Below, piece by piece: positions 17,255-25,507 of a stretch of DNA of 64,000 nt. The notes beneath the pieces were generated by a model. It had not been told where the DNA came from, did not search any database, and saw only the letters and a program-made list of their open reading frames with translations. Source of the stretch: Neptunicoccus cionae (lineage in GTDB: Bacteria; Pseudomonadota; Alphaproteobacteria; Rhodobacterales; Rhodobacteraceae); contig NZ_BMKA01000001.1 in the NCBI RefSeq assembly GCF_014643735.1, positions 930,001 to 994,000 of the forward strand. Reading direction: 5' to 3'. Both the position numbers and the translations under genes were made by a program. How positions within the stretch are numbered: the first letter of the stretch is position 1; every line of letters starts with the position of its first letter.

Positions 17255-17747
17255 GCTTTCCGATCGCGAGCGTTTGCAACCCTCCTTGCTGGACCGGTTG
17301 ACCGACAAATCCCCGACCGAGCAAAAAGACAGCGCGGCAGAGCGTTATATCGATGTGCGCCGGTTGCGCGATATCATCCTGCGGGATCTTGGCTGGTTGC
17401 TGAATACCGCCAACAACGAAGATTTCATTGATCCTGCCCGTTATCCCCATGCGGCGCGGTCCACCCTGAATTTCGGGATCAGCGATATTGCCGGTCGCAA
17501 GGTGTTGCAGACAGACGCCAAAACGCTCGAATCCTCTATCAAGGAAGCAATCTACGCGCTGGAACCCCGGATCATCCCCGGCACGCTGGAGGTGACAGCC
17601 GCCAAAGCGACACCGGATGCGGCAGACAGCCAGATCACAATGGACATCCGCGGAGAGCTGTGGGCCACGCCCGTTCCGCTGGAACTGTACCTGCGCACGC
17701 GACTGGACGTGGCGGACGGTGATCTTGTCATTGATAAGGTGATGTAG
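17241..17747 (+). CDS. tssE: T6SS baseplate wedge protein TssE (gp25-like)
   Basis: 168 residues with the gp25/lysozyme-like fold seen in phage T4 gp25. Signatures: LQPSLLDRLTD, YIDVRRLRDIILRDLGWLLNT and the conserved EPRIIPGTLEV (the sheath-initiator EPRI core). Joins TssF and TssG in the baseplate wedge that starts sheath polymerisation. It overlaps tagJ upstream and lies four bases before tssF. Confidence 0.95.
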   Translation: MARAELSDRERLQPSLLDRLTDKSPTEQKDSAAERYIDVRRLRDIILRDLGWLLNTANNEDFIDPARYPHAARSTLNFGISDIAGRKVLQTDAKTLESSIKEAIYALEPRIIPGTLEVTAAKATPDAADSQITMDIRGELWATPVPLELYLRTRLDVADGDLVIDKVM

Positions 17748-17751
17748 CGGC

Positions 17752-19626
17752 ATGGATACACGGCTTCTCAAACACTATGAAACCGAACTGGCCTTTGTGC
17801 GTGAAATGGGCGCGGAATTTGCGCAGGCCTATCCAAAAATCGCCGGTCGTTTGGGGATGGACGGGATTGAAATCAACGATCCCTATGTGGAACGCCTGAT
17901 CGAAAGCTTTGCCTTTCTGACCTCGCGTATCCAGCTTGAGCTGGACATGCGCTACCCGCAATTCACCCAGCATCTTCTGGAAATCATCTACCCCCATTAC
18001 CTGTCACCCGTGCCGGCCATGTTCATCGCACAGTTTTCCCCCGAGGCAGGGCTGAGCGAGAAATATACAATGAAACGGGGCACCAAAATGCGTGCGCCTT
18101 TGCGGGAGGGGGATCAAACTGCTTGCGAGTTTCGCACCGCCCATGATGTGGACCTCTGGCCGCTGAAAATCACCGAAGTGCAGTATTTCGCCAGCCGCGG
18201 AGAGGTTGTCGCCGCCGGTTTTGGTGAAGGCAATGCCGCGCGCGGTGCGATCCGGCTGCGGTTGAAGGCGCCTTCTGGGACAAAACTGAACACGCTCGGG
18301 GTGGAGCATCTCGACCTGCATCTGCCGGGACAGGACCGCACCCCTTGGGCACTTTATGAACATCTGATGCGCGACAGTATCGGGATCATGGGCCGCTCGG
18401 TGAACCGTCGTGATGACTGGACCGTCGCCCCCCGTGAGGCGAAAGTGGAGCAAATGGGCTTCACCCCCGAGGAATCCTTGCTGCCATTCCCCGGCCAGTC
18501 CTTTGACGGCTATCGCCTGTTGCAAGAGTATTTCTCGCTCCCACAGCGGTTCTTTTTCTCTCGTCTTGCAGGATTATCGCGGATTATGGCGAACTGCGAA
18601 GAAAACGAGATTGACCTTTATATCCTGCTGAAAGACAGCCAGCCCGCGCTGCAACAAACGCTGACACCGGAGAATTTCGCACTTTATTGCACGCCTGCGA
18701 TCAACCTGTTGGAAATGCGCTGTGACCGCGTTCATGTGCAGCGCAAGGACGCCGACCATTTTGTCGTCGTAGACCGCACGGCCCCGATGGATTTTGAGAT
18801 TCATACCATTCTGGATGTGGATGGTATCAAAAGCGACGACAGCGATGACATTGATTTCAGACCGTTTTACAGCGCGGATGATTACACAGCGGCAGGGGAA
18901 AACCACGAAGCCTACTACGCCATGCGCAGACGGTTCCGGCAGCGTTCCGAAAGCCAGAAGCTGAAAGGCACGCGCACGTCTTATCTGGGGACAGATGTGT
19001 TTCTAAGCCTCGTTGATCGCAGCGAGGCCCCGTATTCCGGTAAGCTGGAACAACTGGCAATCCGTGCGCTGTGTACCAATCGCGATTTGCCGATGCTGTT
19101 GCAAACCGGCGGCGGCGGTTCGGATTTTGATATGACGGATGGTGGTCCGGTGGACGGTATCAAAGCGGTTTCGCCGATTTCAGCTCCAAAATCCTCACCG
19201 GCGGTGGATGGCAGTGCGGCGTGGCGGCTGATCAGCCACCTTAGCCTGAACTACCTGTCGATGGATGACGCGGACCGCGGCTCGGCGGCGGCGGGTTTGC
19301 GGGAACTTCTGGGGATTTATACGCCGAAAGGGGATCGCACCCTCGCCAAGCAGCTTGAAGGGGTCGCGGGCGTTCAGTCCCGCCCCATCGTGCGGCGTAT
19401 GGCGGATGAGGTTTTGTCTACCGCCGTGCGCGGGTTGGAGGTGAAAATCACCTTTGACGAAAGTTATTTTGAAGGCACCGGCGTTTATCTGTTGGGCGCG
19501 GTGCTGGAACAGTTTTTTGCAAGTTATGTGTCGCTGAACAGTTTTACTGAAACCGTGATCAGCGGCACCGAAAGAGGAGAGATCGCCCGATGGAGCGCCA
19601 AGAGCGGGAGGCGTCGGATGATCTGA
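17752..19626 (+). CDS. tssF: T6SS baseplate protein TssF (ImpG/VasA)
   Basis: 624 residues, normal length. N-terminal signature MDTRLLKHYETELAFVREMG then FAQAYPKIAGRLGM and DPYVERLIESFAFLTSRIQ. The C-terminus contains GVYLLGAVLEQFFASYVSLN followed by the common SFTET motif. TssF pairs with TssG around TssE in the wedge. A region rich in Ser, Asp and Gly (about 455-485) is a likely loop. It overlaps tssG by 37 bp. Confidence 0.95.
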   Translation: MDTRLLKHYETELAFVREMGAEFAQAYPKIAGRLGMDGIEINDPYVERLIESFAFLTSRIQLELDMRYPQFTQHLLEIIYPHYLSPVPAMFIAQFSPEAGLSEKYTMKRGTKMRAPLREGDQTACEFRTAHDVDLWPLKITEVQYFASRGEVVAAGFGEGNAARGAIRLRLKAPSGTKLNTLGVEHLDLHLPGQDRTPWALYEHLMRDSIGIMGRSVNRRDDWTVAPREAKVEQMGFTPEESLLPFPGQSFDGYRLLQEYFSLPQRFFFSRLAGLSRIMANCEENEIDLYILLKDSQPALQQTLTPENFALYCTPAINLLEMRCDRVHVQRKDADHFVVVDRTAPMDFEIHTILDVDGIKSDDSDDIDFRPFYSADDYTAAGENHEAYYAMRRRFRQRSESQKLKGTRTSYLGTDVFLSLVDRSEAPYSGKLEQLAIRALCTNRDLPMLLQTGGGGSDFDMTDGGPVDGIKAVSPISAPKSSPAVDGSAAWRLISHLSLNYLSMDDADRGSAAAGLRELLGIYTPKGDRTLAKQLEGVAGVQSRPIVRRMADEVLSTAVRGLEVKITFDESYFEGTGVYLLGAVLEQFFASYVSLNSFTETVISGTERGEIARWSAKSGRRRMI

Positions 19627-20618
19627 GCCGCCTTGCGGAGCTGACCGACGATCCCAGAAAATTCAACTTTTTTCAGGCGTTGCGTCTGATTGAAGCAAGC
19701 TATCGCAGTGCGCCGCGACTGGGCAATTCCAAACGCCCGCGTCAGGATAAAGTGCGGCTGAAGCAAAAGGTGGATATGGCCTTTGCGCCCTCGACCGTTG
19801 AAAACTTCCGCACCACAGGCAAGGGGGGCGGACCGGCGGAATTGTCGAGCTATCTGTTTGGCGTTTTCGGGCCAAACGGTCCCTTGCCGCTGCACATTAC
19901 CGAATATGCAAGGGAGCGCGAACACAATGCGCGGGACCACACTTTCGCCGGTTTTGCCGATATGTTCCACCACCGCCTGATCAGCCTGTTTTACCGCGCA
20001 TGGGCCAGCGCCGAACCGGCGGCGAGCTTTGATCGCCCCGAAGATGACCCGTTTGCCAACCGTATTTCTGCCCTGTCCGGCATGATGGGCGACGCTTTTG
20101 CCGACCGCGATGCCATGCCCGATCTGGCCAAGCTGCGCTTTGCGGGGCGGTTGTCCAACGGTGCAAAGAACGAAGAGGGCCTGCTGGCGATGATCGCTGT
20201 GTTCTTTCGCGTACCGGTCACGATTGAAAGCTTCGTGGGCAGTTGGCTTGAACTGGAACCGGACGATCAGTGGCAACTCGGCGTGGAAACCCCTGCGGGC
20301 GGGCTTGGGCAGGGGACATCCCTTGGCAATCGGGTCTGGTCGCGGCAAGCCAAGTTCCGCATCCGGATCGGCCCGCTGGATCTTGAGGAGTACAAACGCC
20401 TGCTACCCGGCGGGATCAGTCTCTACCGGCTGGCGGCTGTGGTGCGCAACTATATTGGCGAGGTGCTCGACTGGGATGTAAACCTCGTGCTCGCCGCCGG
20501 GCAGGCGCCGCAGGTTAAGCTGGGTGAACAAGGGGAATTGGGTTGGACCACATGGGCGGGAACCCCGCCACAGGACCGGCCATTGGATGATTTATATGTA
20601 ACCGTTTCAAGAAGATAG
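19590..20618 (+). CDS. tssG: T6SS baseplate protein TssG (ImpH/VasB)
   Basis: 342 residues. Signatures: PRKFNFFQALRLIEA near the N-terminus, then SYLFGVFGPNGPLPLHITEYA, HRLISLFYRAW, FRVPVTIESFVGSWLEL and the C-terminal GEQGELGWTTWAG. TssG is a wedge adaptor that joins two TssF copies and contacts TssK. It starts inside the end of tssF, indicating coupled translation and equal dosage. Confidence 0.95.
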   Translation: MERQEREASDDLSRLAELTDDPRKFNFFQALRLIEASYRSAPRLGNSKRPRQDKVRLKQKVDMAFAPSTVENFRTTGKGGGPAELSSYLFGVFGPNGPLPLHITEYAREREHNARDHTFAGFADMFHHRLISLFYRAWASAEPAASFDRPEDDPFANRISALSGMMGDAFADRDAMPDLAKLRFAGRLSNGAKNEEGLLAMIAVFFRVPVTIESFVGSWLELEPDDQWQLGVETPAGGLGQGTSLGNRVWSRQAKFRIRIGPLDLEEYKRLLPGGISLYRLAAVVRNYIGEVLDWDVNLVLAAGQAPQVKLGEQGELGWTTWAGTPPQDRPLDDLYVTVSRR

Positions 20619-20664
20619 TACGCACGCGGACAATTAAGATCCGTTTCAGGGAAGGAATTGAATT

Positions 20665-23376
20665 ATGTCAGAGATCAGCCGTGTTGCCCTTTTTGGCAAA
20701 CTGAACAAACTTGGTTATCAGGGGATCGAAAGCGCCACTGTGTTCTGCAAAATGCGCGGCAATCCATATGTAGAGCTGGTCCATTGGATGCATCAGATTT
20801 TGCAGGGACAGGACAGCGATCTGCACCGGATTATCCAGCATTATGATCTGGAACCGGCAAAAGTGGCTAAGGATATGACGGCCGCGTTGGATGCCTTGCC
20901 CCGTGGTGCATCGTCTATCTCCGATCTGTCCGAACATCTGGAAAATGCTGTGGAACGGGCGTGGGTTTACGCATCTCTGGCACATAAAAGCCCGCAGGTT
21001 CGCACGGGGCATTTGATCCTCGGGATGGTTAAAACTCCTGCGCTGCGCAGTGTTTTAAACGGGATGAGCGACGAGTTTAAAAAGGTGAAGCCCGATGATC
21101 TGCTGGATGATTTCCAAGACATAACCAGCGGCTCGCCCGAAGACGGACTGTCGCCACAGGATGGGACTGGCATCGGGGCGGGGGCGGGCGCACAGCCCGG
21201 CGAAGCCTCGGATGCGATGGCCCCTGCGGCGATGGGCAAGGAAGAGGCTTTGCAGCAATATTGTAAGGATCTCACCGAACAGGCCGCCAGTGGAGAGATC
21301 GACCAGATCGTCGGACGGGATGAGGAAATCCGCCAGTTGATCGACATCCTGATGCGCCGTCGTCAGAACAATCCGATCCTGACGGGGGAAGCGGGTGTCG
21401 GCAAAACCGCCGTGGTTGAAGGCTTTGCCTTGCGCATCGCAAAAGGGGACGTGCCGCCAATGTTGCAGGGCGCGCGTTTGCTGGAACTGGATGTGGCCGC
21501 GCTGCAAGCCGGGGCTAGTATTAAGGGCGAATTTGAAAACCGTCTGAAGCAGGTGATTGAAGAGGTTCAGTCCTCTACCACGCCGATCATTATGTTTATT
21601 GACGAAACCCACACCCTTGTCGGGGCAGGCGGCGCGGCGGGGACAGGCGATGCGGCGAACCTGTTGAAACCGGCGCTCGCACGGGGGGAGTTGCGCACCA
21701 TCGGGGCCACCACGTGGGCCGAGTATAAGAAACACATCGAAAAAGACCCCGCCCTGACACGGCGTTTTCAGGTTGTGAAGGTAGATGAGCCCAGCGTTGA
21801 AAAGGCGATCCTGATGATGCGGGGCATTGTCGGGATGTTGGAAAAACACCACCGCGTTCAGGTGCTTGACGAAGGGATCGAGGCAGCCGTGCAGCTTTCA
21901 GCGCGCTATATTCCGGCGCGCCAGTTGCCGGATAAGTCGGTCAGCCTGATTGACACCGCCTGTGCACGGGTCGGCATTTCGCAACATGCGACACCTGCCG
22001 AGGTTGAGGACTCCCAAAAGCGGATCGCCGCGCTGGAAACCGAACTGGGTATCATCGGGCGAGAGAAATCCGCCGGATATGATGTGGGGGACCGCGAGAC
22101 CGAGGCGCAAGAGAAGCTGAACGCTGAAACAGACCGGCTCGAAGGGCTGACAGAGCGTTGGCAGGCGGAAAAGAAGATTGTGGATGATATTCTTTACCTG
22201 CGGGCCACCCTGCGGGGCGATGGCGGCGCGGTGGAAGGCGAAGAGGCCGCAGAGGTGCCCGAAGGCAGCGAGATGAGCGAGGCCGAACGAGCTGTTTTGC
22301 TGACCGATCTGAAAGCCAAAGATGCTGAATTGCGCGAGGTTCAGGGCGAAAATCCCCTGATCCTGCCGATTGTGGATGAACAGGCGGTGGCCAGCGTGGT
22401 CGGGGACTGGACGGGTATTCCGGTGGGTCGCATGGTCAAGGACGAGATTAACACCGTTCTAAATCTTGCCGATGCGCTGAAGAAACGGGTGATCGGACAG
22501 GATCACGCGATGGAGATGATCGCCAAACGGGTGCAAACCGCGCGTGCGGGCCTCGACAACCCCAGCAAACCTATCGGGGTGTTTATGTTGGCAGGCACCA
22601 GTGGTGTGGGCAAAACCGAAACCGCCATCGCCATTGCCGAAACCCTTTATGGCGGTGAGGCGAATATGATCACCATCAACATGTCGGAGTTTCAGGAGAG
22701 CCATACAGTCAGCACCCTGAAAGGCGCGCCTCCGGGGTATGTGGGCTACGGCGAGGGCGGCATCCTGACCGAAGCGGTGCGGCGCAAACCCTATTCCGTT
22801 GTGCTGCTCGACGAGGTGGAGAAAGCCCATTCGGATGTACACGAGATCTTCTTTCAGGTGTTCGACAAAGGCGTGATGGAAGACGGCGAGGGCCGCACAA
22901 TCGACTTTAAGAATACGCTGATCCTGCTGACTTCAAATGCGGGTAGCGATCTGATTATGGATATGTGCAAAGACCCTGATCTGATGCCCGAACCCGAAGG
23001 TATTGCCAAAGCGCTGCGCGAGCCGCTGCTGAAGGTGTTTCCGGCGGCACTGCTCGGGCGGATTGTTACAATTCCCTACTTCCCGCTTAGCCCTGACATG
23101 ATAGGCGAGATCACCAAATTGCAACTGAACCGCGTGGTCAAACGGATCAGGGACACCCACGGGGTACCGTTCAATTATGACGACAAGGTGGTCGATCTGA
23201 TCGTGTCCCGCTGTCAGGAAGTAGAGAGCGGCGGACGGATGATTGATGCGATCCTGACCAACAGCTTGCTCCCTGCAGTGTCAGGAGAGTTCCTGCGCAA
23301 AATGATGGCGGGAGAAGACGTCAAAACAGTGAATGTCAGCACAGACGGAGACGAGTTTACGTACGAATTTGGGTAA
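20665..23376 (+). CDS. clpV: T6SS sheath-recycling AAA+ ATPase ClpV (TssH)
   Basis: 903 residues. Clp N-domain (about 5-155), AAA1 with Walker A GEAGVGKT (241-248) and the Walker B context [15 protein letters not shown], a middle coiled-coil domain (about 450-550), AAA2 with Walker [10 protein letters not shown] (about 643-650), then a C-terminal domain. ClpV disassembles contracted TssBC sheath by pulling the TssC N-terminus. The linker after the N-domain is Gly/Ala/Asp-rich and contains a DDLLDDF motif. Ribosome binding site AAGGAA precedes the ATG. Confidence 0.96.
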   Translation: MSEISRVALFGKLNKLGYQGIESATVFCKMRGNPYVELVHWMHQILQGQDSDLHRIIQHYDLEPAKVAKDMTAALDALPRGASSISDLSEHLENAVERAWVYASLAHKSPQVRTGHLILGMVKTPALRSVLNGMSDEFKKVKPDDLLDDFQDITSGSPEDGLSPQDGTGIGAGAGAQPGEASDAMAPAAMGKEEALQQYCKDLTEQAASGEIDQIVGRDEEIRQLIDILMRRRQNNPILTGEAGVGKTAVVEGFALRIAKGDVPPMLQGARLLELDVAALQAGASIKGEFENRLKQVIEEVQSSTTPIIMFIDETHTLVGAGGAAGTGDAANLLKPALARGELRTIGATTWAEYKKHIEKDPALTRRFQVVKVDEPSVEKAILMMRGIVGMLEKHHRVQVLDEGIEAAVQLSARYIPARQLPDKSVSLIDTACARVGISQHATPAEVEDSQKRIAALETELGIIGREKSAGYDVGDRETEAQEKLNAETDRLEGLTERWQAEKKIVDDILYLRATLRGDGGAVEGEEAAEVPEGSEMSEAERAVLLTDLKAKDAELREVQGENPLILPIVDEQAVASVVGDWTGIPVGRMVKDEINTVLNLADALKKRVIGQDHAMEMIAKRVQTARAGLDNPSKPIGVFMLAGTSGVGKTETAIAIAETLYGGEANMITINMSEFQESHTVSTLKGAPPGYVGYGEGGILTEAVRRKPYSVVLLDEVEKAHSDVHEIFFQVFDKGVMEDGEGRTIDFKNTLILLTSNAGSDLIMDMCKDPDLMPEPEGIAKALREPLLKVFPAALLGRIVTIPYFPLSPDMIGEITKLQLNRVVKRIRDTHGVPFNYDDKVVDLIVSRCQEVESGGRMIDAILTNSLLPAVSGEFLRKMMAGEDVKTVNVSTDGDEFTYEFG

Positions 23377-23419
23377 CAAGTACATTTCTAAAACCTCTTA
23401 ATCTCAGGGAGAGAGACCA

Positions 23420-24589
23420 ATGGCGACGATATCATCCAAAGGCAGTCTGAAGATCGGATATAAAGGTTCTTTGTTTCAAAAGCCGAAATGCGAATATGAA
23501 CTGAACCATGTGTTACCTGAAGGTGAAACCCCGACAGAAACAAAGCTGCTTGTGGAGGCTTTCAAGAAGCTGTTCACGAAGGGATTTGCCAAGCTGGCGG
23601 CGGCGCGGGAAAAAGCGATTAAGTCGGCCATGGAGGGAACCGAGAAGGACTGGAAGAAAAAGCCCCCCAAAGACATGGATGCGGCGGTAAAAGTTGCAAA
23701 CCAGATGATCCAGCAAGGCGTAGATGTCTGGCGGAATGTAGAGGTTCCCAAGCTGGCGGAAGAATGTATCGAAAACGTCTACGCCTATATGGAAAAGAAG
23801 CTTAAGAAAAAGCTGAACCGCAAGAAAGCGAAAGTCGTTCTTAAGATTGTTGTGCTGGTTCTGATCGTTGTGGCTGCGGCAGCCATTTCTATCGCGACCG
23901 CCGGATTGGCCGCACCTTTAGCAGCAGGCATCACCGCGGGGGTGGTGATCGGTATGATTGCCACAGGGGTTTCGGCCCTGGTCAAAAGCGGCCAGATAAT
24001 AGCTAAGGAATACAACGCCTATCAGGGGTTTCTTGACAAGATAAAGAAGGATGTCGATGCCATTGAAAAGGCGATCGACTACCAGATTAAAAAGAAGAAA
24101 GCCGCCGAATATCGCAAGCTGGGCCCCAAAGAGAAGGTCAAGCTGTTGATGGGTGGCACCAAAGCGCACGTCAAGTCTCTGAATAAGCATCTGGACGCCG
24201 CCGAGGCCCGCTTCATCCTGATGCGGAAGGAAAACCTCAAGGCCATAGCGGCGGCTGCCGATGCCAAAGAGCATTGGGATAAAATGGCTTCCCATCCCAA
24301 TAAATCGGTCTCTGCGGAAGCGATGAAAGCCAAGGAGATGGCTGGCCGGACAGAACGGATTGCGGAAAAGTTTGACGAAAAGCTGAAGGCCTTTGCAAAG
24401 CTGAAGACCGAAGTGAAAGCGCAGTTGTTGCGGTTGGACAAAACTGGCGAGTTTACCAGTGACAAAGTGACTGGCGTATTGAAATTCGCAGGCGATCATC
24501 AGGAGTTTGCTCAATCTGTCGTTACTGGCGGCAAAGGTCTTTTTGATCTGACCAAAAAGCTGAACGGCGTTTTGAAAAAGCTGGGCTAA
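23420..24589 (+). CDS. Lysine-rich protein with central hydrophobic hairpin, unknown function
   Basis: 389 residues, no family recognised. The N-terminal part (1-30) looks beta-rich. Two very Lys-rich helical regions (about 45-137 and 205-375) flank a strongly hydrophobic stretch at 139-189, long enough for two membrane helices with an Ala/Gly turn. There is no signal peptide. The high Lys content contrasts with the acidic giant protein two genes downstream. GGGAGAGAG precedes the ATG. Its position between clpV and vgrG makes it a T6SS-linked protein; options include a membrane-active effector, an inner-membrane scaffold or a partner of the acidic protein. None can be chosen from sequence. 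Confidence 0.85.
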   Translation: MATISSKGSLKIGYKGSLFQKPKCEYELNHVLPEGETPTETKLLVEAFKKLFTKGFAKLAAAREKAIKSAMEGTEKDWKKKPPKDMDAAVKVANQMIQQGVDVWRNVEVPKLAEECIENVYAYMEKKLKKKLNRKKAKVVLKIVVLVLIVVAAAAISIATAGLAAPLAAGITAGVVIGMIATGVSALVKSGQIIAKEYNAYQGFLDKIKKDVDAIEKAIDYQIKKKKAAEYRKLGPKEKVKLLMGGTKAHVKSLNKHLDAAEARFILMRKENLKAIAAAADAKEHWDKMASHPNKSVSAEAMKAKEMAGRTERIAEKFDEKLKAFAKLKTEVKAQLLRLDKTGEFTSDKVTGVLKFAGDHQEFAQSVVTGGKGLFDLTKKLNGVLKKLG

Positions 24590-24655
24590 GCAAATCGGTG
24601 GCGGCGCCAGCGGGGTGCCGTCACCTTGAATATTCTTACAAGATTGAACCTTCGA

Positions 24656-25507
24656 ATGCTGTATACTTCAACAGAACCCAACAGGCGCACGCACCGGCAA
24701 AAGCTGGTGGCTTGGCTTGAACAGCCGGCTGTGACAAAGTTCATTCTCGTTATCATCATCCTGAACGCGATTACACTCGGCCTTGCTACGTCTGATCGGA
24801 TTGTTGCAGAAACGGGCGGGGTGCTGGCTTTGTTTGACGATCTGGTGATCGTCATCTTCGTTATTGAAATGGCATTGAAGCTTTATGCCTACGGGTGGCG
24901 TTTCTTCCTATCGGCATGGAACATCTTTGATCTTGCGATTGTGGCGGTTTCGCTCATTCCGGCGTCTGACAGCCTGCGGGTGCTGCGCGGTTTGCGGGTG
25001 ATCCGCGCGATGCGGGTGCTTTCGGCGGTGCCCCAGATGCGGGACGTGATCAAGGCGCTGCTGGATGCGATGCCGGGCATGGGGGCTGTGGTGATCCTGC
25101 TCTCTATCGTCTTTTATATTTTCGCGGTCATGGCCACCATGCTCTATGGTGAAACCTTTCCGCAGTGGTTCGGATCGGTCGGGGCATCGCTTTATTCGCT
25201 GTTCCAGATCATGACGCTGGAAAGCTGGTCTATGGGGATCGTGCGCCCCGTGATGGAAGCGCACCCCTACGCTTGGGCCTTTTTCGTTCCTTTCATCATC
25301 TGCACCGCTTTTGCGGTTCTCAACCTGTTTATCGGTTTGTTGGTCAACACCATGCAAGCCGCCGTGGAAGAGGAACAGGACGCCGAACTGGAACGCATCA
25401 TGGGGGTGGTGTCCGAAGGCAACGCCCGCGTGCAGGAACAACTGGTAGAGATCCAGCAGCAGCTTACGGCACTCAAAGCCGAAGGGGACAGTAAAAATGG
25501 CGGATAG
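24656..25507 (+). CDS. Voltage-gated sodium channel homologue (NavBac type)
   Basis: About 283 residues, a one-domain six-helix channel that would act as a tetramer in the inner membrane. S1 to S3 lie at about 28-100. S4 holds five Arg at every third position (RVLRGLRVIRAMR, about 108-120). The pore has filter TLESWS (about 187-192) followed by MGIVRPVM, the NaChBac/NavAb sodium-selective pattern. S6 (PFIICTAFAVLNLFIGLLV) leads into a C-terminal coiled coil rich in Glu and Gln, typical for tetramerisation. The ATG at 24656 and a TTG at 24626 are both possible starts; neither has a strong ribosome binding site. The end overlaps the next gene by 11 bp, so it belongs to the T6SS operon. Confidence 0.93.
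   Translation: MLYTSTEPNRRTHRQKLVAWLEQPAVTKFILVIIILNAITLGLATSDRIVAETGGVLALFDDLVIVIFVIEMALKLYAYGWRFFLSAWNIFDLAIVAVSLIPASDSLRVLRGLRVIRAMRVLSAVPQMRDVIKALLDAMPGMGAVVILLSIVFYIFAVMATMLYGETFPQWFGSVGASLYSLFQIMTLESWSMGIVRPVMEAHPYAWAFFVPFIICTAFAVLNLFIGLLVNTMQAAVEEEQDAELERIMGVVSEGNARVQEQLVEIQQQLTALKAEGDSKNGG

Noticed and set aside
24656-25507. The ion channel as a potassium channel or mechanosensitive channel
   Set aside because: The filter is TLESWS, not TVGYG, and a full S1-S4 voltage sensor is present, so it is a NavBac type.
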